Shown in pieces: positions 30,528 through 38,481 of a stretch of DNA of 64,000 nt (its first letter is position 1; each line of letters opens with the position of its first letter). The notes under the pieces were generated by a model. It saw only the letters and a program-made list of their open reading frames with translations. It did no database searches and was not told where the DNA came from. The position numbers were made by a program, and so were the translations under genes. The stretch is from Pectobacterium wasabiae CFBP 3304 (GTDB taxonomy: Bacteria; Pseudomonadota; Gammaproteobacteria; Enterobacterales; Enterobacteriaceae): contig NZ_CP015750.1 of the NCBI RefSeq assembly GCF_001742185.1, positions 682,001-746,000 of the forward strand, in the 5' to 3' direction.

Positions 30528-32770
30528 TAGTTTGGATTCCTTTTGAGATAACTTGGTGAAAACCCTGCATTGTTTCCCTGAGACTGCCAATTACCTCCAA
30601 GGCCACTCGCAGACACCAACGTAGATTCAAAGTGATTTTCAAGCTGTGCCTGTACAGTTTGCTGTGTAACAGTTCCATCAGGTTGTTTGATATTTATGGT
30701 GAAGGGGAGTAGCTGTAATGGCTTCTGATTGAGTGAGAGCTGTAAAACAGCATCCCTCGATGGGAAAGAATCTAGCGCTCGTGGCGGTAATGATGCCCCT
30801 TTCCAGTTCCCGCTGAAAAGTGGAATGTTAGGGTCATTAGCCCATGCATTGAATTTTCTGCCTAGCATCACATCGGTAGCTGAGAACCATTTTCTAAGTG
30901 AAGAGACATTCGGGTCATCTGCGATTTCTTGAGCTGTACGGGGCTTGTTGGGTTCCATGCCAAAGAGTGACCGTGTTTTGTTGGCTAAATCTGTCGCAAA
31001 CTCGTTCATACCATTAGCATTTTTAGCCAGCTCTATCACCGCAGCCACGCCAAAGGCTTTACCAGCAAGTGACCAGAAGCCAGTACCAGCCAGAGCACCC
31101 GCTGTACTCCCCAGACCAAGCAAACCTTTCAGTTTACCCATCACCCCAGCGAACAGGGCAATCGTTGTCCCCATAGCCAGCCAGTCAAAGGTGGAGCTAC
31201 TCAGCTTGCCCATCACCTCAGACACTTTGTCAAACCAAGGCTGTGACTTCTTCCAATCGTCAATCTGGATGCCAAACAACGTTAAATAGCCATCTAAGCG
31301 TGCACCCCACTGGTCTAGTGACCTGACATTGCGAGTCATCTGTTCCAGCACCCAGCCAAGCGCCTCACCGAGTTTAAAGGTTAATCCGCTGGTGGAATCA
31401 AGCATACTGCTACTACTATCAAACAGACTGCGTAAGCCACCCTCAAACCCTTTGAAAAAGGAAATTTGGGAATTCGCTACGGCGTTCTGGTAACGACCTT
31501 GACTAGCTGCAATAGAGTGCTGTGTCTTCTCGTATGCGTTAGCGTCCCTGTTCATTTTATCCATAGCGCGGGACATGGTCTTATCCCACTCTTGACCTGT
31601 CATGCTGTTGGCTTTGGCTCTTACGTCACCTATTTTGATATTCAGTAGCTTTGCAACCGCTGGGATAAGAGCGGGGGCGTTCTCTAACACTTGGCGGTAG
31701 TTGTTGCCCTGTCCACCTTTGTTAGCTCCAGCTTCCTGAGCCATCACATAGGCTAAACCTTGCTGCTGCTGGGTAGTCATACCGGTGTTATGAGCAAAGA
31801 CACTCATGTTCTCCAATAGGGGCACTATCTCACTATCTGAGAAGGCTTGACCCATTGTCTGCTTCAGCACAGCGGCCTGTTTCATCGCATCAGTCTGATT
31901 TACACCGTATTTACGTGAGTATTCAGCAACATCACGATTCATATTCTTGGTGTTATCGCCATAAGCTGAACTCATCATTGTGCTGGCTTGAGTACGCTCA
32001 ATGCCCTGTTTCAGTGATTCAGTGAAGAGTTCAAAGGCATTCCGTACACTGAAGACTACAGCCGTCAATGCCCCTAAGTTACCTGTTAACCCTGTCAGTG
32101 CGTTATTTGTTGCTGCTGCATGTAGCGCACTGTTTCTGGTAAATGATTGAGAACGTAAGAAGACCTGTTGTGATGAGATAGCCTCTCGCATAGCCATACG
32201 GAACTGTCTCATATCGCCACCAGAGTTAACCGCTGCATCCCGCATAGCCATACGGTACTGTCTCAACTGGTCGGTATGACCGCCAGCCTCTAGACGTTGA
32301 GCAATGGAACCGTTATTCAGTGCATGAATACGCTCAACCTGTCTCATACGGGCATTGGCGAAGTTATCACGTGATGGTCTGCTACTATTCCCATTACCAA
32401 GTGGGTTACCTGCTGCTGTTCTACGGACGTTTAAGGCTCTCTCAAGCGCTGACTGTACACGTGCTGCTGACGCTGTACCTTCACGCTCAAATCGTGTGAA
32501 AAGCCCAGTCTGAACGCCTCTTACCTGTAACGAGCGTGATAGCACCCTGTTGATGTTATTTCCTGACTTAGAAGCATTGGCTTCCATTCGCTTTAGGTTC
32601 TGGCTAAAGCCTTTTGTGAAGTCTTTGGAGAAAGCGCGGTTCAGTCTTGCTTCAAATTTCTGTGCAGAAGCATTAACCTTATTTTCCAGAGACCTTAAGC
32701 CACTCATTACTTTTGATGGGTCGAAACCCATCTCAATCACGAATTCTGATACTGTGAATTGACCGCTCAT
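30527..32770 (-). CDS. Phage tail tape measure protein
   Basis: A 747-residue protein with the organisation of a tape measure protein: alpha-helical N terminus rich in Arg/Ala/Asn, a central conserved segment (YGVNQTDAMKQAAVLKQTMGQAFSDSEIVPLLENMSVFAHNTGM, then a long Gln/Gly-rich helix region), and hydrophobic segments near 490-570. In tailed phages this protein sets tail length and guides DNA exit. Its length would correspond to a tail of roughly 110 nm by the usual 1.5 angstrom per residue rule. It is directly preceded by two tiny ORFs in the place where tail-assembly chaperones usually lie. Confidence 0.82.
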   Translation of the reverse strand: MSGQFTVSEFVIEMGFDPSKVMSGLRSLENKVNASAQKFEARLNRAFSKDFTKGFSQNLKRMEANASKSGNNINRVLSRSLQVRGVQTGLFTRFEREGTASAARVQSALERALNVRRTAAGNPLGNGNSSRPSRDNFANARMRQVERIHALNNGSIAQRLEAGGHTDQLRQYRMAMRDAAVNSGGDMRQFRMAMREAISSQQVFLRSQSFTRNSALHAAATNNALTGLTGNLGALTAVVFSVRNAFELFTESLKQGIERTQASTMMSSAYGDNTKNMNRDVAEYSRKYGVNQTDAMKQAAVLKQTMGQAFSDSEIVPLLENMSVFAHNTGMTTQQQQGLAYVMAQEAGANKGGQGNNYRQVLENAPALIPAVAKLLNIKIGDVRAKANSMTGQEWDKTMSRAMDKMNRDANAYEKTQHSIAASQGRYQNAVANSQISFFKGFEGGLRSLFDSSSSMLDSTSGLTFKLGEALGWVLEQMTRNVRSLDQWGARLDGYLTLFGIQIDDWKKSQPWFDKVSEVMGKLSSSTFDWLAMGTTIALFAGVMGKLKGLLGLGSTAGALAGTGFWSLAGKAFGVAAVIELAKNANGMNEFATDLANKTRSLFGMEPNKPRTAQEIADDPNVSSLRKWFSATDVMLGRKFNAWANDPNIPLFSGNWKGASLPPRALDSFPSRDAVLQLSLNQKPLQLLPFTINIKQPDGTVTQQTVQAQLENHFESTLVSASGLGGNWQSQGNNAGFSPSYLKRNPN

Positions 32771-32920
32771 TTATTCTTTTCTCTCAATATATTTTTTAAT
32801 ATTTTCTGTGTCTTCTTCTGAGAATTTCATTCAGGCTAAGAGTCCACTCAAATAGTCACACAGTTCATTGTTAACCTGCTGCTTCATTAGGCATCGTAGA
32901 CTGTCGTTAATTGTCTTCAT
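32771..32920 (-). CDS. Two contiguous micro-ORFs before the tape measure gene
   Basis: On the minus strand ATG at 32920 opens MKTINDSLRCLMKQQVNNEL (29 codons), stops at TGA (32831-32833), and an ATG immediately follows (32830) giving MKFSEEDTENIKKYIERKE, whose TAA abuts the tape measure ATG. All three are in one frame. The position is that of tail-assembly chaperone genes, which are usually much longer, so these may be relics or minimal versions. Support is position and contiguity only. Confidence 0.3.
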
Positions 32921-32987
32921 CACTATTCCTAAAAATAGAAAAGGCACCTAATGAGAATTAACCCACCAGATGCCCTATCCGATTATT

Positions 32988-33683
32988 TTATTTTAAAAGC
33001 TGCTCAAGAGTAATAATACTCTCAAGCTTGGCCTTAATATCTTTTTTAACCGATGCCAGTTGAACCTGTGACTGTTTAAAACGACCCTCAGCCAGTGTTA
33101 CCGCTTCAAGTGCCTTCTGCTTCCCATAGGCTACGCTGTCGTCTAACTTTGCGAAGTCAGCGATGGAACTGATACCATCAGGGAACAGGAGAACTGTTTC
33201 AGCTTTACCATCGTTAGCGGCTCCTTGCTCGAAGCCACCAATGTGATATCCCTCAACATTGAACTTACCTTGCTCAAGGTACGATTGCTTTACGTGAGAG
33301 TTGATGCAGTAAACACGCTGAATTGAAGGGTGGCGTCTTGCGAAATCGATGGTATGGCGCGCCGCTTCAATATCAACCTGTGACCGAGCCACATCAAGTG
33401 CTTCTTTTGCTGCCTCTTTTTGCTCAATGGCACGCTTCAGTACAGGCAGGCTATCACGTTCAATCTGAAGTCTCTGTTCAGTTGGTGCAAGCTGCTGGAA
33501 GGAATAATCACGCTCTAACTCATCCTGCTTTGATTGTTCAGCGAGCATTGCATTTAACACATCAGCGTCACGTTGTGATTTATCGTTAGCTTCGGTATCA
33601 CATTCCAGACTCATCATGCCTTGATTAATACGCTGGTGGTTGTCACCGATTCTTGTGTGGTTCGATACGAATGCGTTCATCAT
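32988..33683 (-). CDS. Coiled-coil protein of the element, unknown function
   Basis: A 231-residue protein not recognised. It is highly charged with two long heptad-like regions (about 45-120 and 190-230) and a middle segment with INSHVKQSYLEQGKFNVEGYHIGG and ETVLLFPDGISS. Its ATG overlaps the stop of the preceding small gene (TAATG), so it is translationally coupled to it. Position just upstream of the tail genes fits a structural or assembly role but nothing proves it. A second in-frame ATG is the next codon. Confidence 0.6.
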   Translation of the reverse strand: MMNAFVSNHTRIGDNHQRINQGMMSLECDTEANDKSQRDADVLNAMLAEQSKQDELERDYSFQQLAPTEQRLQIERDSLPVLKRAIEQKEAAKEALDVARSQVDIEAARHTIDFARRHPSIQRVYCINSHVKQSYLEQGKFNVEGYHIGGFEQGAANDGKAETVLLFPDGISSIADFAKLDDSVAYGKQKALEAVTLAEGRFKQSQVQLASVKKDIKAKLESIITLEQLLK

Positions 33684-33922
33684 TATTCGCTCACCCCACT
33701 TTGCAGAAGATTCGATAACTCTTGTTTGAGACCGTGCTGAATGTCTTTAATTACTGACGTGATAATGTAGTCATTCGCTGGATAACCACGTTGAATAAAG
33801 AGTTCACGCATTTCTTCCATTATTAACTCTGGGAACTTCAGAACTGTTACTACCTGAGGGATAGTCATTGTTTCAAAAGTAAAGTCGAGCTGACCAAGTT
33901 CATTAATTGAGATGTATTGCAT
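33683..33922 (-). CDS. Small element protein, unknown
   Basis: A 79-residue acidic protein (MQYISINELGQLDFTFETMT...), not recognised, with a predicted beta start and a long helix near the C terminus. It overlaps the downstream 231-residue gene by one base. Confidence 0.5.
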   Translation of the reverse strand: MQYISINELGQLDFTFETMTIPQVVTVLKFPELIMEEMRELFIQRGYPANDYIITSVIKDIQHGLKQELSNLLQSGVSE

Positions 33923-33950
33923 TGTGAGTTACCTTGTACTGTAGATTTAT

Positions 33951-34016
33951 TTACTTACGTGTGAGGATAAAAATTAGGGATGCAGTGACAGCGCATGTCA
34001 GAATAGAAATAATCAT
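33951..34016 (-). CDS. Possible 21-residue membrane peptide
   Basis: ATG at 34016 reads MIISILTCAVTASLIFILTR then K-stop: one hydrophobic segment with a basic end. GGAA lies 12 bases upstream. It begins just after a minus-strand terminator hairpin. It could be a small phage membrane protein or a type I toxin; no homolog is known to me. Confidence 0.25.
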   Translation of the reverse strand: MIISILTCAVTASLIFILTRK

Positions 34017-34033
34017 ATAAGCTTTTCCATCGA

Positions 34034-34082
34034 TAAAAAAATAGCCATAGAACTAAACCGTGGCGTTTAATAAACTATGGCT
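34034..34082 (-). terminator. Element-internal terminator
   Basis: AGCCATAG (34043-34050) pairs with CTATGGCT (34075-34082), with a further inner stem AAAC/GTTT, and on the minus strand is followed by a run of seven T's. It separates the early small genes from the 79-/231-residue genes. Confidence 0.75.
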
Positions 34083-34122
34083 CTGGAGAGAACGTAAAGA
34101 GAAAGGCAGAGGTACTCTTTTG

Positions 34123-34308
34123 CTATTTGGTCAGATAGCCCTCTGCATTCAGTGACCAATCAGGTGAAAGACTGAACGTGACTTTCTCTTTAAGCTCTGT
34201 GGGGGAATGAGAAGAGAAGAAGGCTTCATCTGGTAGAATCCACCTTAGCAATGGCAAGTAACTTACAATGCTTTCCTCACTATTAAAGTGTCGCATATTT
34301 CTTAACAT
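34123..34308 (-). CDS. Small element protein, unknown
   Basis: A frame of up to 61 residues, not recognised (HFNSEESIVSYLPLLRWILPDEAFFSS...). A TTGACA box at 34310-34315 lies immediately upstream, so the true start is probably the internal Met giving MRHFNSEES rather than the first ATG. Existence as a gene is uncertain. Confidence 0.35.
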   Translation of the reverse strand: MLRNMRHFNSEESIVSYLPLLRWILPDEAFFSSHSPTELKEKVTFSLSPDWSLNAEGYLTK

Positions 34309-34338
34309 TTGTCAATGAAATGTTGCATAATTGTTAAA

Positions 34339-34536
34339 TTAAAAATTAACAAATGGCGTTATTCTCACTGATTGATATGATGCGGGTTTCGGGTCACGGT
34401 CAACGAACTTACAGGTTGATAAGGCTCGTAGGTATTTGGGCATGTTAGAGGCTATCCCAGCCGATTCACCAAGATAGCCCCAGTTATCACGATGGTCTTT
34501 AAAGTTGAGTGAATCTCGTAGGTCATGGTGTGCCAT
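34339..34536 (-). CDS. Small element protein, unknown
   Basis: A 65-residue basic protein (MAHHDLRDSLNFKDHRDNWG...), not recognised, 11 bases after the stop of the upstream gene at 34548, so probably cotranscribed from the promoter at 34902-34930. Confidence 0.4.
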   Translation of the reverse strand: MAHHDLRDSLNFKDHRDNWGYLGESAGIASNMPKYLRALSTCKFVDRDPKPASYQSVRITPFVNF

Positions 34537-34547
34537 TATCTTTTACC

Positions 34548-34853
34548 TCACCGATTAGATATCTTCTTCATAGCCTGCTCACCAGACGCCAGATAGTGTC
34601 TAACACGTGATAGAGGCTGGTAGAATTCTGCTTTTGGATTATCACCGTAGGGGTTCCTTACTTTGATATACGCATAGTCTCCAGATGCCTTACGCTGCTT
34701 ATAGAGCCTTACAGGTTGGCCTGAAACTGCACTGTAGCAACTGGCTGGTGGTGGATTGAGCCAAAGCAGGGTTTGCTTATCATCTGATAGCTGAAAAGTG
34801 TGTTTGATATAGTCGAGGGTGTGTTGTGGAAGGAGCTTCATTGGAAATCTCAT
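34548..34853 (-). CDS. Element protein, unknown
   Basis: About 101 residues from MRFPMKLLPQHTLDYIKHTF; a start at 34841 (MKLLPQ) is equally possible. The upstream extension to 34922 is rejected because a consensus-like promoter lies there. The layout (QLSDDKQTLLWLNPPP followed by beta strands) vaguely recalls N-terminal parts of HNH-type phage proteins, but no HNH residues are seen, so no function is assigned. Confidence 0.45.
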   Translation of the reverse strand: MRFPMKLLPQHTLDYIKHTFQLSDDKQTLLWLNPPPASCYSAVSGQPVRLYKQRKASGDYAYIKVRNPYGDNPKAEFYQPLSRVRHYLASGEQAMKKISNR

Positions 34854-34901
34854 ATTTACAGGAAGGGAGTGATTACAGCGGAGAGGTATTTCAATAACAA
34901 A

Positions 34902-34930
34902 ATGATAACAATTTATTAACATAATGTCAA
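34902..34930 (-). promoter_or_regulatory. Element promoter, one of three sharing a spacer motif
   Basis: Minus strand TTGACA (34925-34930), 17-bp spacer, TATCAT (34902-34907). The spacer contains ATGTTAATAAA. Similar arrangements occur at 34310-34315 and 38325-38330, each TTGACA followed within three bases by ATGTTAA(G/T)AAA. Confidence 0.65.
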
Positions 34931-35235
34931 GGTATTTCTAACCAGATAGGTATAGTGCCTCTTTATTTTTTTCATAAAAATGTGAATAGTAATTCACCCA
35001 ACACATTGATATTAAAGTTAAAAATATCTTCTGGGTATCTGGGTAGTTTCTAGAGCGACTATGTCTATGCGCTTGGTGGTCGGTAGCTGTGATTACCCTT
35101 TCTGTGCAAAATTTTAAAATATCTCAATGACTTACATATATTGATGGGTGCAGTGAACTGTATCGATACTGCTTTTCAGGTGTAAGATTGAGAGTTGGTT
35201 GTTTAGCCCTGCATCATTCAATGAAACACCCCACA

Positions 35236-35325
35236 AAGGCACCTAAACAGCTCTCTGTTGAGTTTTAATGATTAATCCACCAACCCTGTAGTCGTCAAGG
35301 TAAAACCCCTTATAATAGCTTACAG
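35236..35325 (+). repeat. Direct repeat A flanking the resolvase gene
   Basis: About 90 bp beginning AAGGCACCTAAACAGCTCTC and ending GCTTACAG. An imperfect second copy of 89 bp is at 36346-36434 in the same orientation; the first ~30 bp and the last ~20 bp are best conserved. The rest of 34923-35358 holds no gene. Confidence 0.7.
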
Positions 35326-35358
35326 CGCGTTTTAGAGAGATGCTGTTGAGTTATCACC

Positions 35359-35970
35359 CTAAATGGTCTTACTTACCTTCGCAATCGTGGCTCTGGAGCA
35401 CTCCACCGTGTCCATAATATCACTGTAGGACATACCAGCTTGTAGCAGCTTTGCTATCCTCTCGTTACGCTGCGTATCCTCTGGGCGGCCTTTAAATTTA
35501 CCCTCTGACTTGGCCTTTACGATGCCCTGTGTCTGTCTTCTCTTCCTGTCTGTGTAGTCTTTACGGGCGATTGCTGCCAACATATCGAGCATCATCCCGT
35601 TTAACGCTTCTAGCATACGGTTAGTAAACTCATCACCTGATTTTATAAGCTGGTGGCTTGTTGGCAGGTCTAAGGCGACCACTCTAACGCCTTTATCATT
35701 AATCAGTGACCTCAACTTGTTCCAGTCTTCACCGCTCAGGCGTGACAGTCTATCAACCTGCTCCACTAAGAGAACATCCCCATGCTGTGCAATCTCAAGC
35801 AGCCTGAACAATTCAGGACGCTGTAAAGACGCCCCCGACTCATTCTCTGTAAAGTAGCTTGAAATAGTCATACCGTTGGCTGTAGCGAACTCATCCAACT
35901 GACCTTTGGCGCGCGTTGCATCTTGCTGAGTAGTGGAAGCCCTGAGGTAAGCATAAACACGTGAAGTCAT
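35359..35970 (-). CDS. Small serine recombinase (resolvase/invertase family)
   Basis: A 203-residue serine recombinase. YAYLRASTTQQDATRAKGQLDE contains the catalytic serine (RAST, Ser12), VEQVDRLSRLSGEDW matches the conserved DRLSR motif, and the C terminus SYSDIMDTVECSRATIAKV is a helix-turn-helix. Size and layout fit Tn3-type resolvases or DNA invertases, not the large integrases. It has a strong promoter upstream and direct repeats on both sides. A job in resolving element multimers, or in moving its own segment, is inference. Confidence 0.9.
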   Translation of the reverse strand: MTSRVYAYLRASTTQQDATRAKGQLDEFATANGMTISSYFTENESGASLQRPELFRLLEIAQHGDVLLVEQVDRLSRLSGEDWNKLRSLINDKGVRVVALDLPTSHQLIKSGDEFTNRMLEALNGMMLDMLAAIARKDYTDRKRRQTQGIVKAKSEGKFKGRPEDTQRNERIAKLLQAGMSYSDIMDTVECSRATIAKVSKTI

Positions 35971-35986
35971 GATAATGAACCGTGAT

Positions 35987-36102
35987 AGTCTGTTTAGAGT
36001 GGTTTAATTATATCAGTCTGTTTTGACTGGTTCAATAAATCATTTAGAGGGGTTATTCAGTTCACTAAACCAGTATCTGTTGAGGTATACCTAAAACAGA
36101 CC
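35987..36102. promoter_or_regulatory. Candidate recombinase sites (AAACAGACT) upstream of the resolvase gene
   Basis: AGTCTGTTTA (35987-35996), AGTCTGTTTT (36015-36024) and the opposite-oriented AAAACAGACC (36093-36102) are three copies of one 9-10-bp motif in the 130 bp upstream of the recombinase gene, the usual place for a res site. Binding is inferred. Confidence 0.4.
36007..36035 (-). promoter_or_regulatory. Resolvase gene promoter
   Basis: Minus strand TTGAAC (36030-36035), 17-bp spacer, perfect TATAAT (36007-36012). The spacer holds the inverted repeat CAGTC-AAAACA-GACTG, which could let the recombinase repress its own gene. Confidence 0.7.
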
Positions 36103-36345
36103 GATTCAAACTATCTACAGCCCTTCTGTTCAGTAAGTCCGAGCAGGCGAGGACTGATGGGCTGATAAGCGAAGAAAGCCCCACCCTTAAAGGTCACTGT
36201 CCAAACTAAAACGTTCTTCGTCATTTCATCATGACTCATGGTCGCTCGCCTACTCGCTCCACTCTGGACAATCAACCTTAAACATAACTGTCACCATAAC
36301 AGCCCTTACCTCAACTGTGACCAGACTGTTCAGGACGCCATCAGG

Positions 36346-36434
36346 AAGGCACCTAAACAGCCCTCTGTTGAGTTTTGACTGTCAGTCTATTACCCCATAA
36401 TCTTTAAGATAAAATCTCTTAGAATCGCTTACAG
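36346..36434 (+). repeat. Direct repeat B flanking the resolvase gene
   Basis: Second copy of the repeat at 35236-35325, beginning AAGGCACCTAAACAGCCCTC and ending GCTTACAG. The pair encloses the resolvase gene and its promoter. Confidence 0.7.
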
Positions 36435-37119
36435 AGGCTCTGTGGCACTTTTTTATAACGAGAAGGGGGATGTGTGTAGCAAAAAGGAAAAACCTGTTAA
36501 TTTCACCGAACCGACAAACACCAATAAATATAAATAAAATCAATGACATGAAATGAAATCATTAAGATAAATGAGCAAATTTTGTTGATAGACTCCCTGT
36601 TAATTACCCTGTTAATTGAGTCACTAAAGGTATGGGGTATTAAGTATATTTTTTTGATATTCAGATGGTTGAGGTGGTTAGCACTTCTTACTAATGACAG
36701 CTTTTGAAATGTTATGATAGGCTTGGCGAACACCTTTACAGGTTACTATATCTATCTATACAGTATTCTTTACAGTGTCTGTTAACATCTCACCTTCCCT
36801 TACGGGTTATCGGTGCATACTGTAAAGCGTGTCTGGTCAAGGAAAAGAGCTATCACATCCAAGATAGCGAAGTCTTTTAGTGTGACCAAATCCTTAACAG
36901 CCTCCCCTTGAAAGTTCTGTTAACATCTGGCTTGGCTTTTATTGCCCTGCGCCTAACTGCCCATACTGTTAAGTCACTCTTTCAAGTCTCCTTTATCTAG
37001 TTCGCTATAATCTGTTTGACGCTGCCCTGCTCGTCGCGTCTTAGTGTCTCGCTCACTCGACACAACTGAAAAGATAACTGTAACGAGTCCCTTCTATATC
37101 TTACCTACTTATAATTGAG
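36435..37119. repeat. Repeat-rich noncoding stretch of the element
   Basis: No convincing gene. It holds paired direct repeats: CTGTTAACATCT at 36779-36790 and 36917-36928, each followed 36-44 bp later by CATACTGT(A/T)AAG (36816-36827, 36962-36973); a long-range stem CTTTACAGT/ACTGTAAAG (36769-36777 with 36819-36827); and a copy at 36981-37011 of a motif found twice inside the next gene. Could be a replication or transfer origin, or regulatory RNA; undetermined. Confidence 0.5.
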
Positions 37120-38034
37120 TCACCAGCCAACCATTTCACCAGTTTCAACATCAACGTAACAGCTCAGGTCAGATAACCATTCCAGACTCTGGACAGTTAT
37201 ACTTTCAAGTCTCTCTTTATCTAGTTCGTTATAATATGACTCACCGTGAACAGTGACCCGACCACCATTTGATACACGATAGCGTGAGCTACCGGACTCA
37301 ATCATGTGACCTGCGATATAGCGCTGTACCTCATCGAAACTTAACCCTGCCTCAAACAATTTCTGTGATAACTGCTCTTTGGTGATAGGCGCTCTTGTCA
37401 GTCTGTCCAGTTCATACCCTTTCGCATCTTCTGAAAGGTCGAACTGTTCAGACTCCAGACAGTCCACATTTTCCAGTTCTTTTATATAGTTCGCTATAAT
37501 GTCATCGTAGTATGTGAAAACCTTGATGACATTACGGCAAGCATCAGCAAGAGATTGCGCGTATCGTTCCCCTACCATTTCGGTATCAACACGGCGTTGA
37601 TTCAGCATCACATAAACAGCCTCAGTGCTAATGATGGGCAGTGATTTCATTAGACTGAAAACCACGTATGCGTTATGGCAATTGCCCGTGGTGTTTTGCC
37701 TGATTGCACCCATGAACAAATCTTCCACACCTGATGGTATGTTGGCGTAGCTGTTCAGACGCCTGAATAAGTCAATATAAAGATTCGGTGTTTCCTTGCC
37801 TGAGCGTGGTTTACGGGCTGGATTCTTCGCTACAGACTGTGCTTTACGCTTCTTAGCAAGGGACTCCTTCAAGGCCATAGCACTTAGCGTTATACCCTGT
37901 AGGGCGATTTGGTCAGCACCTGATAGGTGAGTTAAGGTGACTGTTTGATTCCGCCCAAGCACTCCACAATTGTTAAAAAACATTGGTGACAGTGTTCTTG
38001 AGCTAGAGCCATTACTTACGCTGAGATTGTTCAT
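37120..38034 (-). CDS. Element protein of 304 residues, unknown
   Basis: Not recognised. A Lys/Arg-rich segment (ALKESLAKKRKAQSVAKNPARKPRSGK, about 53-80) precedes a mainly helical domain; the N terminus is Ser/Asn-rich. No catalytic motif is evident. Two blocks, DDIIANYIKELEN and YYNELDKERLES, are encoded by copies of a 30-bp DNA repeat, and a third copy lies just beyond the stop codon at 36981-37011. A promoter-like TTGACA box and a large inverted repeat lie upstream. It may be a DNA-binding or replication-type protein; this is a guess from charge and context. Confidence 0.6.
   Translation of the reverse strand: MNNLSVSNGSSSRTLSPMFFNNCGVLGRNQTVTLTHLSGADQIALQGITLSAMALKESLAKKRKAQSVAKNPARKPRSGKETPNLYIDLFRRLNSYANIPSGVEDLFMGAIRQNTTGNCHNAYVVFSLMKSLPIISTEAVYVMLNQRRVDTEMVGERYAQSLADACRNVIKVFTYYDDIIANYIKELENVDCLESEQFDLSEDAKGYELDRLTRAPITKEQLSQKLFEAGLSFDEVQRYIAGHMIESGSSRYRVSNGGRVTVHGESYYNELDKERLESITVQSLEWLSDLSCYVDVETGEMVGW
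37204..37500. repeat. Two intragenic copies of a 30-bp repeat (third at 36981-37011)
   Basis: Copies at 37204-37235 and 37471-37500 share TTTATCTAGTTCG(C/T)TATAAT with the extragenic copy at 36981-37011. On the minus strand each contains ATTATAnCGAACTA and, in the extragenic copy, AAAGGAG. Confidence 0.6.
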
Positions 38035-38071
38035 TGGGTATTCCTTGCGGTGGTTTATTACAGACGAAAAA

Positions 38072-38202
38072 AATCGATTGGTGATTACTTAAAAGCCATC
38101 TACCAACCAGACTGCGCCGCAAACACAGAAGATTGGCCTCATCGTAATGATGAAATCCAGTAGTACCAGTACCAGACAGACGTAAGTAATCACCAAGCGA
38201 TT
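38072..38202. repeat. Long inverted repeat with 91-base loop
   Basis: Left arm AATCGATTGGTGATTACTTA (38072-38091) and right arm TAAGTAATCACCAAGCGATT (38183-38202) pair at 19 of 20 positions. It sits in the 5' region of the 304-residue gene, downstream of its probable promoter, so it would be transcribed as a large stem-loop, or it may be a pair of protein-binding sites. Confidence 0.75.
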
Positions 38203-38301
38203 ATTATTGGCGTAGATAAGAGGGTATATAGTGAAGGTGTATCTTTGCGGGATAGAGGATAACGGTTGGTGGTAGTTATTCTTTCTTCAACTGATAGGTT
38301 A

Positions 38302-38330
38302 AATTTAACATTTTCTTAACATTTTGTCAA
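38302..38330 (-). promoter_or_regulatory. Candidate promoter of the 304-residue gene
   Basis: Minus strand TTGACA (38325-38330), 17-bp spacer containing ATGTTAAGAAA, TAAATT (38302-38307). The untranslated leader would be about 260 nt and include the inverted repeat. Confidence 0.5.
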
Positions 38331-38481
38331 GCTAAAAGACTGGCGGTTATATAGCCCGATAACATTAATTAATTGTTACGTGATTGTGTGGCGCATTCAC
38401 TTTACAGTACACAGCTTGCAGCGATGGGAAATATGGGTGTAACTTTCAAACTCACTTTATCACTAGCATTGAGTAAGACAT

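Noticed and set aside
36503..36733. 76-codon minus-strand frame in the element
   Set aside because: Low-complexity A/T-rich sequence in a repeat-rich region; no RBS or promoter fits it.
38072..38202. Retron msr-msd interpretation of the large inverted repeat
   Set aside because: No reverse transcriptase gene is present in the element or nearby.
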